64,000 bases of DNA from the NCBI RefSeq assembly GCF_023715205.1, contig NZ_JAMBNR010000019.1, forward strand, positions 1 to 64,000, read 5' to 3'. Below the pieces are notes generated by a model. That model ran no database searches and was not told the origin of the DNA. It saw only the letters and a program-made list of their open reading frames with translations. The DNA is from Mesobacillus maritimus. Lineage in GTDB: Bacteria; Bacillota; Bacilli; Bacillales; Cytobacillaceae. Shown here in pieces: positions 18,995-26,902 of this stretch. The translations under genes and the position numbers were made by a program. Position 1 is the first letter of the stretch. Every line of letters starts with the position of its first letter.

Positions 18995-20488
18995 TTTTAA
19001 GTGAATAGGATGGTTTTCTACCATTTTCGTTTGAGGCTCTCCTAGGCGAATGAGCCATAGATATAGGATGGCAAATGCTTTTGACGAAGGATTTCGAGCA
19101 AGCCAGACACTAACTAGCAGACCAGCTAACAAGATCACTAGGAATACAAGAGCAACAGGTAAAGATGGTTGCACACCGTTCGGTACAGCTGAATGTAACA
19201 AACTTTCAAAGACAAAATGGATGCCTGTGTACACCAATGCCACACCGACAAAAAGGATGATTCCAGCCATGCGTCCGATTAGTCCTTGCCCAGAAAGAAC
19301 GAGTTGTGTCCAAGCAATATAAGCGGACCATCCTAAAATGAAAGCACTGACCAATAGATATCCGTTACCAGCTGAGGTGAACCAAAAAGTCATCCCGACA
19401 AGCACACCTAAAAGCATTCCAGAGATTCTTCTATTTAATGCAGGCAGTCCTAGTAACTGGAGTTTTGGATTTTTCTGTTGAATCGCCGAACCAGCTTGTA
19501 AAAAAAGAGTCGATTTAAATAATCCATGTAACACGGCGTGAATCATCGCGGCCAAATATGCACCCAACGCACACTGAATCAACATAAATCCCATTTGCGC
19601 AATCGTCGACCCAACCAACTGTCGCTTATAGTCCACTTGAACCAACATAATGCCTGTTCCCACTAAAACGGAGATACTCGAAAGCACAAGAAGAACAATC
19701 TGTGCCGCATCGCCGTTAAAAAGAGGGGAGAAGCGAGTTAAAAGAATTCCACCTGCATTCACGATCCCTGCATGCATGACAGCAGAAACAGGTGTAGGTG
19801 CGACAACAGAGTTTAATAACCATCCTTGGAACGGCCATTGTGCGGCTGGAATCATAATGGCCACGATTAACAATAGATTGATAGAGGTCTTCTCAAATGA
19901 ATCTAGTTGGGTAAGACTATTTGGAGTTAAAGCAAGCGATAACTCCCAGTGGCCCGTGGCCTGCGTAAGCCAAATGACCGCTACCAACAATACAAGCCAA
20001 CTCCCTGCAAACAATTGGCCAGCTTGCTTCGCAGCGTTTCTTGCCACTTGCCATTCTTTGTTTAATCGAATGAGATAGGTAAGTCCTAGAAGAGTTGCCC
20101 CCCAACAGATGACCATCAATCGAAGATCATCACTTAGCCAAGCGACGGAATCAGCAACCGTAGTGAATGTGAAAAAAGCGAAATATTTCCGATATGCATA
20201 ATCTCCATGTAAATAACGAACACAATAGCGTTGTAGAATTAAACCGATGGTTAGGACAAACAACGCAATCAGCCAGGATAACGCATCAAGTCGCCAAGGA
20301 CCAAGCGTCACACTCTCCTGATTGGAAACAAGTGCCAACAAGGCAATGAGTGGGGGGAGGGAGATGAGCTTAGTGTGAATCCGAACAAAATTCACCGGAA
20401 CTCTTGGAAATAATAAGACTAATGCACTCCCAACAGAAACCCCGAGTGATAAACAAAATAAGATAAACATGTGCAAAGAATCGAACAT
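18968..20488 (-). CDS. dabB: DabB/MpsA, NdhF/NuoL-like membrane subunit
   Basis: 506-residue polytopic protein of the proton-conducting antiporter family (NuoL/NdhF type) that pairs with DUF2309 to form Dab (MpsAB). The start at the ATG 20488 has GGGAGG eight bases upstream; an open frame continues to 20620 without start signals. About 13 hydrophobic helices are present. The conserved antiporter core is seen as PAAQWPFQGWLLNSVVAPTP, VSAVMHAGIVNAGGILLTRF and AQMGFMLIQCALGAYLAAMIHAVLHGLFKSTLFLQAG (quoted in pieces), with the helix-breaking and charged residues used for ion transfer. No complex I genes are nearby, which supports the Dab/Mps assignment. The final residues GFSRKDCC come from the repeat at 18812-18994. 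Confidence 0.93.
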   Translation of the reverse strand: MFDSLHMFILFCLSLGVSVGSALVLLFPRVPVNFVRIHTKLISLPPLIALLALVSNQESVTLGPWRLDALSWLIALFVLTIGLILQRYCVRYLHGDYAYRKYFAFFTFTTVADSVAWLSDDLRLMVICWGATLLGLTYLIRLNKEWQVARNAAKQAGQLFAGSWLVLLVAVIWLTQATGHWELSLALTPNSLTQLDSFEKTSINLLLIVAIMIPAAQWPFQGWLLNSVVAPTPVSAVMHAGIVNAGGILLTRFSPLFNGDAAQIVLLVLSSISVLVGTGIMLVQVDYKRQLVGSTIAQMGFMLIQCALGAYLAAMIHAVLHGLFKSTLFLQAGSAIQQKNPKLQLLGLPALNRRISGMLLGVLVGMTFWFTSAGNGYLLVSAFILGWSAYIAWTQLVLSGQGLIGRMAGIILFVGVALVYTGIHFVFESLLHSAVPNGVQPSLPVALVFLVILLAGLLVSVWLARNPSSKAFAILYLWLIRLGEPQTKMVENHPIHLKGFSRKDCC

Positions 20489-20587
20489 TCTAATTTCCTC
20501 CCATTGACTTTCAAGGATGGAAGCAACCTTGATTGAACCTTTAACAATTGCTTCATATGTAAATTTCATTGATTTAATAAGCTTCAG

Positions 20588-20636
20588 AAAAAGGCTGTTT
20601 TCTCTCTTCAAAACAACCAAAGTTTGAGAGAAAAGC
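20588..20636. repeat. Inverted repeat upstream of dabB
   Basis: ggctgttttctctc (about 20588-20601) and gagagaaaagcc (about 20624-20635) form arms like those of the elements before dabA and mpsC. It lies about 100 bases upstream of the dabB start, within its leader. Confidence 0.6.
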
Positions 20637-20640
20637 CGTA

Positions 20641-20713
20641 AAAAAATAAAAAACCGACAATTTTATAAGTCAATGGTCATACGACCCCATTAAACTTAAA
20701 AAATTGTCGGTTT
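20641..20713 (-). promoter_or_regulatory. Leader hairpin of terminator shape upstream of dabB (possible attenuator)
   Basis: A perfect 13-bp stem (aaaccgacaattt 20651-20663 with aaattgtcggttt 20701-20713) encloses a further imperfect stem. On the minus strand it is followed by a T-rich tract (20641-20652), as in an intrinsic terminator. It lies 160 bases upstream of dabB and 500 bases past the end of ggt, which already has its own terminator. It is therefore placed to act as a leader attenuator of the Dab/Mps operon. No known riboswitch class is recognised. Confidence 0.6.
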
Positions 20714-21150
20714 ACTATCAACGAACCAGTATAGGTTTTTTAACAGTCTACCTCTATATTTTATTTCTTTTCTAACAAACGGAAAACCGAATCAAATGAA
20801 CCTCTATAGTAATAGATTTATTTTTTCATATAGCCAACTGGTCAACAATTAGATTATTAACTACATGCTAAAATATCTACATGATTATACAAGTTGTTCT
20901 TTGAATATACTACTCTTTTTAAAACAACTCGTCAAGGGACAAGGGGACAGGTACATTGTCCTGGTTTGGTGGGAGGTGGGGGAAGTGCATTGTCCTAATT
21001 GTTCATAAAGCACGTTCGAACTAGGTCTTATAGTTCATCGATTATAAGTGAAAAGGGATACGATCGAATTGGAGTTCGAGACTAGAGATAACCAGGAAGA
21101 GGGTTATAGAATAGTGATAGGAAGATTCGTCGCGGACTTTAGAGACTAAG
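20714..21150. other. Intergenic region upstream of the Dab/Mps operon
   Basis: About 440 bases with no gene. It should hold the dabB promoter, which I could not place with confidence. Two similar words, tatagaggt(t/a), occur about 50 bases apart on the minus strand. At 20943-20961 there is a ggggacaggta...tgtcc word of the GGGACAG repeat type that also occurs at 24855, 44257, 53320 and 62168. Confidence 0.5.
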
Positions 21151-21154
21151 TTGA

Positions 21155-21200
21155 ATAAAAAAGGTTGGCCACAAAAAAAATAGTTCTTTTGGACCAACCT
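21155..21200 (-). terminator. ggt terminator
   Basis: Stem aggttggcc/ggaccaacct (21162-21170, 21191-21200, one bulge) is followed on the minus strand by a run of T. Confidence 0.8.
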
Positions 21201-21214
21201 CTGGTTTTATTAAC

Positions 21215-22981
21215 TTATTTCCGCTTCCCTTTCAGATCAACGCCAATCGCAGCGCCGTTTCTGCTCGAATCGGCCACGCCTTTAAACGTTCCATCAGGAT
21301 TGATCTGGATGCTTTGGACGTTCCCGATCGTTGTCGGGCTTGTTGCAAACTGATGTCCCATGTCATTTAATTGGCTAATGACAGCGGCTGGGATTTCTTC
21401 TTCATAACGATAAGAAGAAGTGCTGTTCGTATAAATTCGTGGTTCTTCAATTGCTGCCTTTAATTCCATGTCATAGTCAATTGTATGAAGAATCGTTTGG
21501 AGCACAGAAGTAATAATGGTGGCTCCACCAGGAGAACCGACTGTCAATACAGGTCTGTCATCATCAAATACAATCGTTGGTGTCATACTGCTAAGCGGCC
21601 GCTTGTTTGGTTGAACCTCGTTTGCACCACCTGGAACAGCATCAAAATCCGTCAATTCATTGTTTAACATAAATCCATATTCAGGAACCATAATGCCTGT
21701 TCCGAAAACTTGTTCAATTGTGGTCGTATACGAAACGACGTTGCCCCATCTATCCGCAACCGTGAAGTGAGTGGTCTCACCATCCGTCCGATCGTTCGGC
21801 TGACTAGTAGGCTGATAGTTTGCCTGTGCATTTTCATATTTCCAAGGATCTCCAGCGGTTACGTTTGTGTTCATTTCTTCCAAACTAATCAATGCTTGCC
21901 GTTCTTTTATGTAATCTGGATGAAGCAAGCCTTTAAGCGGAACATTTACAAACTCAGGGTCGCCTGCATAAGCGGCACGATCGGCATAAGCTAAATGCAT
22001 CGCTTCCGCAAGCAAATGATACTTTTCCGTTGAACGGACATCATATTGCGAGAGATCAAAATCATCCAACATCTTTAGCATTTGTAGCAAAAACACGCCG
22101 CCAGAGCTTGGAGGAGGCATGCTCGCAATTCTGTACCCTTTATAATCTCCCCAAATAGGCTCATCAATGGTGACATCATAGTTGCTCAAGTCTGACACTT
22201 CCATTGAACCGCCGAATTCTTGGACTGTCTCGGCGAGGGCTTCGGCAACTTCTCCTTCATAAAAAACATCTGGGCCATTTGAGCGAATTAACTTTAATGT
22301 TTTCGCAAGGTCCTTCTGAACGAGAAGATCTCCTTCTTGGAGAGGGGCGCCGTCATTGAAGAACACGTCCTTTGCCGCAGTCCTTGATAGTTTTTCTTCG
22401 TTAGACGCAATCGCATCTGCGAGGACCGATTCAATCGGGAAACCTTTATCTGCAAGTTTAACGGCCGGTCCAATTAATTGCTGAAGTGGACGAGTTCCCC
22501 ACATGTCCAGTGCGGTTTCCAGTCCTTTTAAGGTCCCAGGTACTCCGACAGCGGTTCCTCCGGTCGCTCTTGTTCCAAAAGGAATCGCATCGCCGTTTTC
22601 ATCTAAAAACATATCTGGCGTTGCTCCAGCAGGGGCCCGCTCGCGGCTATTTACAATGGTTGTTTCTTTTGTTTTTCCATCATACACCATCATAAAACCA
22701 CCGCCACCGATGCCAGACATCATCGGTTCAACGACGGTTAACGCGAACTGAATCGCAACCGCGGCATCAATGGCATTTCCACCTTTTCTAAGGACCTCAG
22801 CCCCGATTTCAGAAGCCAGTGGATGTGCCGTTGCCACCATCCCATCTTTGCCAACGTCTACCTGGCTATATTTTTCATAATCCACGCCAGGTTTTTTCGC
22901 TTGGCCCGTTAAAGGGAGTGTTGCCACCAACAACAATGCACTCAATAAAAATGTAAAAGTAACGCGCAAAGTTCTCTTCAT
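21215..22981 (-). CDS. ggt: Gamma-glutamyltranspeptidase
   Basis: 588 residues from the ATG at 22981; AGGATGG lies five bases upstream and the ATG at 22990 overlaps it. An Ntn-hydrolase precursor, exported by an N-terminal signal (VTFTFLLSALLLVATLPLTGQA) and then self-cleaved into large and small subunits. The nucleophilic threonine that becomes the new N-terminus is in GETTHFTVAD at about residue 400. Substrate-binding motifs include GIGGGGFMMV, SRERAPAG and, near the end, PLSSMTPTIVF with GSPGGATIITSV. It hydrolyses glutathione or gamma-glutamyl peptides outside the cell. It is monocistronic with its own terminator. Length is usual for Bacillus Ggt. Confidence 0.96.
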   Translation of the reverse strand: MKRTLRVTFTFLLSALLLVATLPLTGQAKKPGVDYEKYSQVDVGKDGMVATAHPLASEIGAEVLRKGGNAIDAAVAIQFALTVVEPMMSGIGGGGFMMVYDGKTKETTIVNSRERAPAGATPDMFLDENGDAIPFGTRATGGTAVGVPGTLKGLETALDMWGTRPLQQLIGPAVKLADKGFPIESVLADAIASNEEKLSRTAAKDVFFNDGAPLQEGDLLVQKDLAKTLKLIRSNGPDVFYEGEVAEALAETVQEFGGSMEVSDLSNYDVTIDEPIWGDYKGYRIASMPPPSSGGVFLLQMLKMLDDFDLSQYDVRSTEKYHLLAEAMHLAYADRAAYAGDPEFVNVPLKGLLHPDYIKERQALISLEEMNTNVTAGDPWKYENAQANYQPTSQPNDRTDGETTHFTVADRWGNVVSYTTTIEQVFGTGIMVPEYGFMLNNELTDFDAVPGGANEVQPNKRPLSSMTPTIVFDDDRPVLTVGSPGGATIITSVLQTILHTIDYDMELKAAIEEPRIYTNSTSSYRYEEEIPAAVISQLNDMGHQFATSPTTIGNVQSIQINPDGTFKGVADSSRNGAAIGVDLKGKRK

Positions 22982-23441
22982 CTTTTCCATCCTAATCTAA
23001 AATCCTTACACCCCTAACGTTAAGGAGTACAGGGATAGGAGGCAAGTTTTTATTTTGATAATTCTGAATTTTAATTCCTTTATCCTAGTCATTGCAACTG
23101 GTATTGGCTCTTTTCTCCTATTGGTTTCCAGAATGTTTAAAAGAAACTATACTGATCGAAAGCGATAGAAGAAGGGATAGGATGGCCTTTGCGCTCTTTT
23201 TATCTTGCATGAACTGGAAGTAAGACCTCTACATCAAGACTTGAAGATGACCAATAAAGGATAAGTGGGGATGGAGAAAACCCCGACTGAATGAAGTTTC
23301 ACTTTACAGAGGTTGATGAGAATTGGGTCCCTAGTTTTTACATTTAAATATGGTACAATTTTATTGGAATTTTCAGCAGGTCGTAATTAAGGGTTAAGGA
23401 TGTTCAATAGGACGATGAAGAAAAAGGAAGTGATCTGAATA
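22982..23441. other. Intergenic with repeat words
   Basis: 460 bases with no gene. It contains a ggctcttttctcc word (about 23106), as in the elements near the Dab/Mps operon, and a gtggggatggagaaaaccccgactgaatgaagtttcac-type unit in which gggg/cccc form a short stem (about 23263-23305). The ribosome site of the next gene is weak (aaggaag). Confidence 0.5.
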
Positions 23442-24005
23442 GTGAGAAATAACGCTAAGCAAAACCGAAGACGTACAAAAACCTTAAAGAAAACGCCATC
23501 CCCATCCGTTTTACGAACAACAAATGAAAAGCAATTTCTTAAACTAGTAGACGAGATTGGAACGAGGCGGGCCCTTCAGTTAATTTCTAATGACAGTTCA
23601 CTTACTGAAGAAAATAATCAAAATGAAAGAATAAATGAGCTTGAAAAACGGGTCAAAGAAATCGAGGGTGTCCTACAAGAAATGCGAAATGAGAATAGAT
23701 CAAAGAAAGCTTTTCAACCACCACAATCCTTGAGAAGGGGGTTAGAGGTCTTTCATTTTTGGAATCAAGTCCTCAGTGAAATTCAAACGGTGGTATCGAA
23801 GCCCTCTTATGATACATGGATCAAAGGCACACTTGCTAAAATAGTGGACGAGGATACAATTGTAGTTCTTTCAAAAAATGAATTTCAGTCAGATTGGCTA
23901 GAAGGGCGTTATAAGGATACAATCTTCCATGCAGTAAAATCAGTTGCGGGACGAACGTTTGAGCTTGAATTTGCTGTTAATGAAGGGGAATATTTTGAAG
24001 GGTGA
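23442..24005 (+). CDS. Stand-alone DnaA N-terminal (domain I) protein
   Basis: 187 residues from a GTG start. The N-terminus is very basic (KQNRRRTKTLKK), followed by a helical stretch ending in a likely coiled coil (ENNQNERINELEKRVKEIEGVLQEMRNE, residues ~60-90). Residues ~105-183 match DnaA domain I: FWNQVLSEIQTVVSKPSYDTW, IVVLSKNEFQSDWLEGRY and a final ELEFAV strand. The AAA+ ATPase and DNA-binding domains of DnaA are absent. In DnaA this domain mediates self-interaction and binding of partners, such as SirA in Bacillus. A free copy could modulate initiation or serve as an adaptor elsewhere, but its function is unknown. Confidence 0.8.
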   Translation: MRNNAKQNRRRTKTLKKTPSPSVLRTTNEKQFLKLVDEIGTRRALQLISNDSSLTEENNQNERINELEKRVKEIEGVLQEMRNENRSKKAFQPPQSLRRGLEVFHFWNQVLSEIQTVVSKPSYDTWIKGTLAKIVDEDTIVVLSKNEFQSDWLEGRYKDTIFHAVKSVAGRTFELEFAVNEGEYFEG

Positions 24006-24181
24006 ACGACCGTTCGAAAAGGAAAAGTGGAAGAAAGTGCCCGGCTCTTATCTTCAACAAATCCCGAGTCGCAGCTTCCCAGTTGAAATGGTACGCCTCT
24101 TCAAGGAAAGGGTAGTTACAAGGTAGTCTAAACTAGGTATAATTTAAACATCAACTTCTTTTGATTATGGGGAGATATAAG

Positions 24182-24748
24182 ATGGATAACACATTATTGT
24201 TAGATTTGATAAAAAAATATCAAGATACTGAAGGACATATCTTTTATCAATTTCATAATTCAGATTATTACCTTCAGAATGTAGTTACTTTTATAACAAC
24301 AGGAGTTAAATTGGGTACCCATATTATTCTGATTGAAAATGATCGGAATTTCATCAGAATAAATAAAATGTTAAAAAGGGAACTAAGCCAAGAAGAATTC
24401 ACTAAAGTTCATTTTATAAACAACTTTGACTTTTATTTTAAAAATAAATGTTTTGAACCTCAACGGGTCTTCGCTCATTATGAACAAAACATCTTGCCTT
24501 ACTTAGAAAACAATGTCCCTGTATGGACTTGGGGACTAGTGGAATGGAGCGATGATCATGAAATTATAAAACAAATTGAGGAGTATGAAAAAAAGGTGGA
24601 CCGGTTTGTTAACGATAATGGATTAATATCAGTTTGTGCTTACGATGGGAACCGAACACCTCATACCTTAAATGAAATGTTAATAAGGTGTCACAGTGTC
24701 ATGCTTACGGATGATACCATTGCGTTTCCTACCAAAGTAACAGAATAG
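24182..24748 (+). CDS. MEDS-domain sensory protein (DcmR-type)
   Basis: 188 residues from the ATG at 24182, with GGGGAG seven bases upstream. The whole protein appears to be one MEDS domain (methanogen/methylotroph DcmR sensory domain): HIFYQFHNSDYYLQNVVTFI, GVKLGTHIILIENDRNF, a central region with VWTWGLVEW, and the late motif LISVCAYDGNRTP. In other proteins MEDS is fused to kinase or anti-sigma-type outputs; here it stands alone, so an external partner must carry the output. It is soluble with no membrane helix. The stimulus is unknown. Confidence 0.75.
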   Translation: MDNTLLLDLIKKYQDTEGHIFYQFHNSDYYLQNVVTFITTGVKLGTHIILIENDRNFIRINKMLKRELSQEEFTKVHFINNFDFYFKNKCFEPQRVFAHYEQNILPYLENNVPVWTWGLVEWSDDHEIIKQIEEYEKKVDRFVNDNGLISVCAYDGNRTPHTLNEMLIRCHSVMLTDDTIAFPTKVTE

Positions 24749-25374
24749 CTAATTTCAGGTTTTAGGGTGCAATTTGGTAGCCCCTTACTGTGAGAGATGT
24801 TGATTAGCACAAACTTTATAGGGAGAATGATGAGAATCGAAAGTAGGTCTTCTGGGACAGAGGGGCGGTTCACATGCACTATGGACCAGCGACAAGGCTG
24901 AACGGAACCGATGCCCTTGTCTATGATAATAATTATCGTAAGAAATCGACTAAGCTACTTCATGCTTAGTTTCCTTTTTATCTATTAATGGATTCCTTAT
25001 TCTGTTATCAATAGAAACTTAAAGTCTGATACAGGATTTGGACAGCCTGTTTCGTTTCCGGTCCGAGGTATCCTTTGTCCCATGCCAGGGTCAAGGTTGA
25101 ACTGAAACTAGGTCCTTGCTCATGTCCTTGTTCCTGAGAAATTATTGTAAAAAACCAGTAAGCTACTTTTGGGTAGCTTACTTTTTTATGTATTAATAGA
25201 TTTCCTTGTTCTCGGTATAAGGGTAAACTCATGTCTGACACTAGATTTCTTCAAATTGGACAGCCTGATTTTCTAATAAGTGGTTAATAGTTTAAGCGTG
25301 TCCAAATTTTATACATATATTATCCTTGTAAGAATCGATTCTTCACTATTCTTTATAAGAAAGGGGGAGTGGCA
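24749..25374. other. Intergenic with an imperfect tandem duplication
   Basis: About 625 bases without a convincing gene. A ~200-base block is present twice in degenerate form, roughly 24880-25080 and 25085-25290. Shared words in the same order are caaggctgaac/caaggttgaac, cttgtc, actaagctac/agtaagctac hairpins, tattaatggattcctt/tattaatagatttcctt, gtctgatac/gtctgacac and ggacagcctg. A gggacagagggg repeat word starts the region (24855). A terminator-like stem lies at 25157-25187. Readable minus-strand codons (25008-25241) include GPETKQAVQ, but the frame spans both copies and is not accepted. Confidence 0.5.
25157..25187 (+). terminator. Terminator-like stem-loop
   Basis: Stem agtaagctac/gtagcttact (25157-25166, 25173-25182) is followed by T residues. 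A weaker copy (actaagc/gcttagt) lies near 24951-24970 in the first unit of the duplication. Confidence 0.6.
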
Positions 25375-25512
25375 ATGGAACTAGGTCTAGTTACTTTCCT
25401 AGTAGTGGTATTGTTACTAGTTGCATGGCTCTTAGTATCGATTCTAAGTCCAGGTAGCGATGAAACTCAAAATGCCCTTCAAGCTGCAGTTTGTAGCATA
25501 CTTGGATGTTAG
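25375..25512 (+). CDS. Small hydrophobic membrane peptide, 45 residues
   Basis: A 45-codon gene with a strong ribosome site (AAGGGGGAG, seven bases before ATG 25375), a stop at 25510 and a strong terminator at 25556. Residues 2-23 form one membrane helix (ELGLVTFLVVVLLLVAWLLV). A short polar linker (SPGSDETQN) follows, then a hydrophobic tail with two cysteines (AAVCSILGC). I do not recognise it. It is isolated, flanked by repeats, and has complete expression signals. Possible roles include a membrane-acting peptide, a bacteriocin-like product or a regulator of a membrane protein; none is proven. Confidence 0.65.
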   Translation: MELGLVTFLVVVLLLVAWLLVSILSPGSDETQNALQAAVCSILGC

Positions 25513-25555
25513 TTTTTTAACGGCTGTATTTAATCATTGAATCAGCTAACAAAAC

Positions 25556-25592
25556 AAAAGGACTCTAGGGTGATGAACCTAGAGTCCTTTTT
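25556..25592 (+). terminator. Terminator of the 45-residue peptide gene
   Basis: A 14-bp stem (25556-25569 with 25578-25591) with a T-rich 3' arm is a strong Rho-independent terminator. Confidence 0.88.
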
Positions 25593-25664
25593 GTAATAAT
25601 GAAAAAGGGGAGTGGTAGTGTGCACAATCCTACGAAGTAGACTAGTGGAATGGATAGATTCTTA

Positions 25665-25845
25665 AAGGATGTTTTCGTTAAGAGTGTTGTTAAAATCCTA
25701 AAGCCGATTTTTAACGCAAGAATAGTGTTTTCTTATGTTGAATTCAGTTTGTAAAGTTCTTTTATAAAGTTATTCTTGCGTAAAACCTGGCTCATTCAGT
25801 CGTATTTTGTTCAAAAGCAACTAATTTTGAGAACTTCTTAAAAAA
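25665..25845 (-). repeat. Reverse-oriented copy of the MITE-like repeat
   Basis: On the minus strand, 25671-25718 reads gcgttaaaaatcggctttag..gattttaacaaca..cgaaaacatcc, nearly identical to the right end of the 18812-18994 element. Further upstream on that strand, agttgcttttgaa matches the element before mpsC. The middle part has diverged and contains its own palindromic words (cgcaagaata/tattcttgcg at ~25712-25722 and ~25771-25780). Confidence 0.65.
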
Positions 25846-26245
25846 TTCCGAAGAATTTTTTACTGGTGCGTTTTTGAATGTTCAAGACAGCTTCTTTTAT
25901 TTCCTCATTTTGTTCTTTTATACGCTGTAGCTCTTCCTTCACCTGTGTTAACTCAGCTTGCATCTCTTCTATTTGTTTGCTTAATTGGGGCTGTTCGGAT
26001 TTTTCATTTTCGACGGTTTGGAGAGGCTCTTGCTGACGAGGGGAAAGTTTTGCGAAATCAATCACAGATTTCATTACATTTTCATTCGCAACAAGGTTGG
26101 AAGCCAAACTAACGACTTGTCCGATATCAAAATTTTGATCCTTGAAAAGGGTGGACGCTACATTTTTTAGCTCGTCATTCGATATTGGTGTACGACTAGG
26201 ATCATGTTGTTTATTGTCATTCTCTTTTTCCTGCAATCTAATCAT
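25838..26245 (-). CDS. Coiled-coil hypothetical protein
   Basis: 135 residues, not recognised. The first half is polar with a possible helical domain (FDIGQVVSLASNLVANENVMKSVIDFAKL cut here at its core). Residues ~85-125 form a clear coiled coil (LSKQIEEMQAELTQVKEELQ and on). The C-terminus is basic and aromatic (KRTSKKFFGIF). The start is uncertain: AAAGG directly abuts the ATG at 26245, so a TTG three codons later (26236) may be the true start. Its stop region abuts the reverse repeat. Cytosolic; function unknown. Confidence 0.6.
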   Translation of the reverse strand: MIRLQEKENDNKQHDPSRTPISNDELKNVASTLFKDQNFDIGQVVSLASNLVANENVMKSVIDFAKLSPRQQEPLQTVENEKSEQPQLSKQIEEMQAELTQVKEELQRIKEQNEEIKEAVLNIQKRTSKKFFGIF

Positions 26246-26512
26246 CCTTTCTATAAGTTGTCTGTTTATAACTCCTTTACTAGTGTATGACTGCGGTTAA
26301 AGGTGGGGTGGACTTTAAACTAAAGAAAGGAAAAAAATGGACAAAAATGTTATTCCAATTTACTGGGGAATATATTGTGATTCTTTCCCATATTTGTTCA
26401 CCTTTTGTGAATCATCCATCATTGTTTTAACTTTATAGTCAAATATAATGGTTTGGCCCACGCCAATTACCTGCTAGTTGCATAGGCATAAGGGAAAGGG
26501 AGGTAATGCTGA

Positions 26513-26743
26513 ATGTACCATTATAGAAGTGCAAACCATGTAAATGATCAAAGATTTATCGGTTTATTTGGGTGGCCGCTGGCAGGTGCCTTTTTAGGTG
26601 GCTTAATAGGCGGAGGGATCGGAGGAGCCCTTGGAAGTCGTCCGTGGGGTTATCCTTACCCATATCCAGCCTATCCTGGCTACGGGTATCCTGGATTCTA
26701 CGGTTATCCAGGATATGGATTTCCAGGCCCGCGACCATTTTAA
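26513..26743 (+). CDS. Gly/Pro/Tyr-rich small protein, coat- or surface-type
   Basis: 76 residues. GGGAGG lies nine bases upstream of the ATG. The N-terminus is polar (MYHYRSANHVNDQRF). A glycine-rich hydrophobic segment (GWPLAGAFLGGLIGGGIGGALG) could insert in a membrane. The last 30 residues are a Tyr-Pro-Gly repeat (YPYPAYPGYGYPGFYGYPGYG). This composition is seen in Bacillus spore coat and exosporium accessory proteins and in some membrane-associated small proteins. No catalytic motif is present. It is monocistronic. Confidence 0.7.
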   Translation: MYHYRSANHVNDQRFIGLFGWPLAGAFLGGLIGGGIGGALGSRPWGYPYPYPAYPGYGYPGFYGYPGYGFPGPRPF

Positions 26744-26826
26744 CGAAAACCTGATTGAATATTAATCGGTTTCTTAATTAGATCGTAAAATCTGGGTGAT
26801 ATAATCTGGATGGAACAATTTAATAT

Positions 26827-26869
26827 GGAAATAATCTGGATGGTGCCTGGCACCATCCAGATTATTTCC
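26827..26869. repeat. Perfect 43-bp palindrome
   Basis: Two 21-base arms (26827-26847 and 26849-26869) are exact inverted copies around a single T. The centre reads ggtgcctggcacc, a word seen in Bacillus intergenic repeats. The left-arm word ataatctggatgg also occurs as a direct copy at 26801-26813. No T run follows, so this is not a standard terminator. Confidence 0.85.
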
Positions 26870-26902
26870 AGTTCCTCTAAGCGTAGAGATTATTCGATCA
26901 AT

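Noticed and set aside
23944-24126. 60-codon frame overlapping the end of the DnaA domain I gene
   Set aside because: Overlaps a recognised domain in another frame and has no ribosome site of its own.
25008-25241. 77-codon minus-strand frame with GPETKQAVQ, resembling a peptidoglycan-binding fragment
   Set aside because: It spans both copies of a degenerate duplication and a terminator stem, and lacks a ribosome site; the match is short and may be chance.
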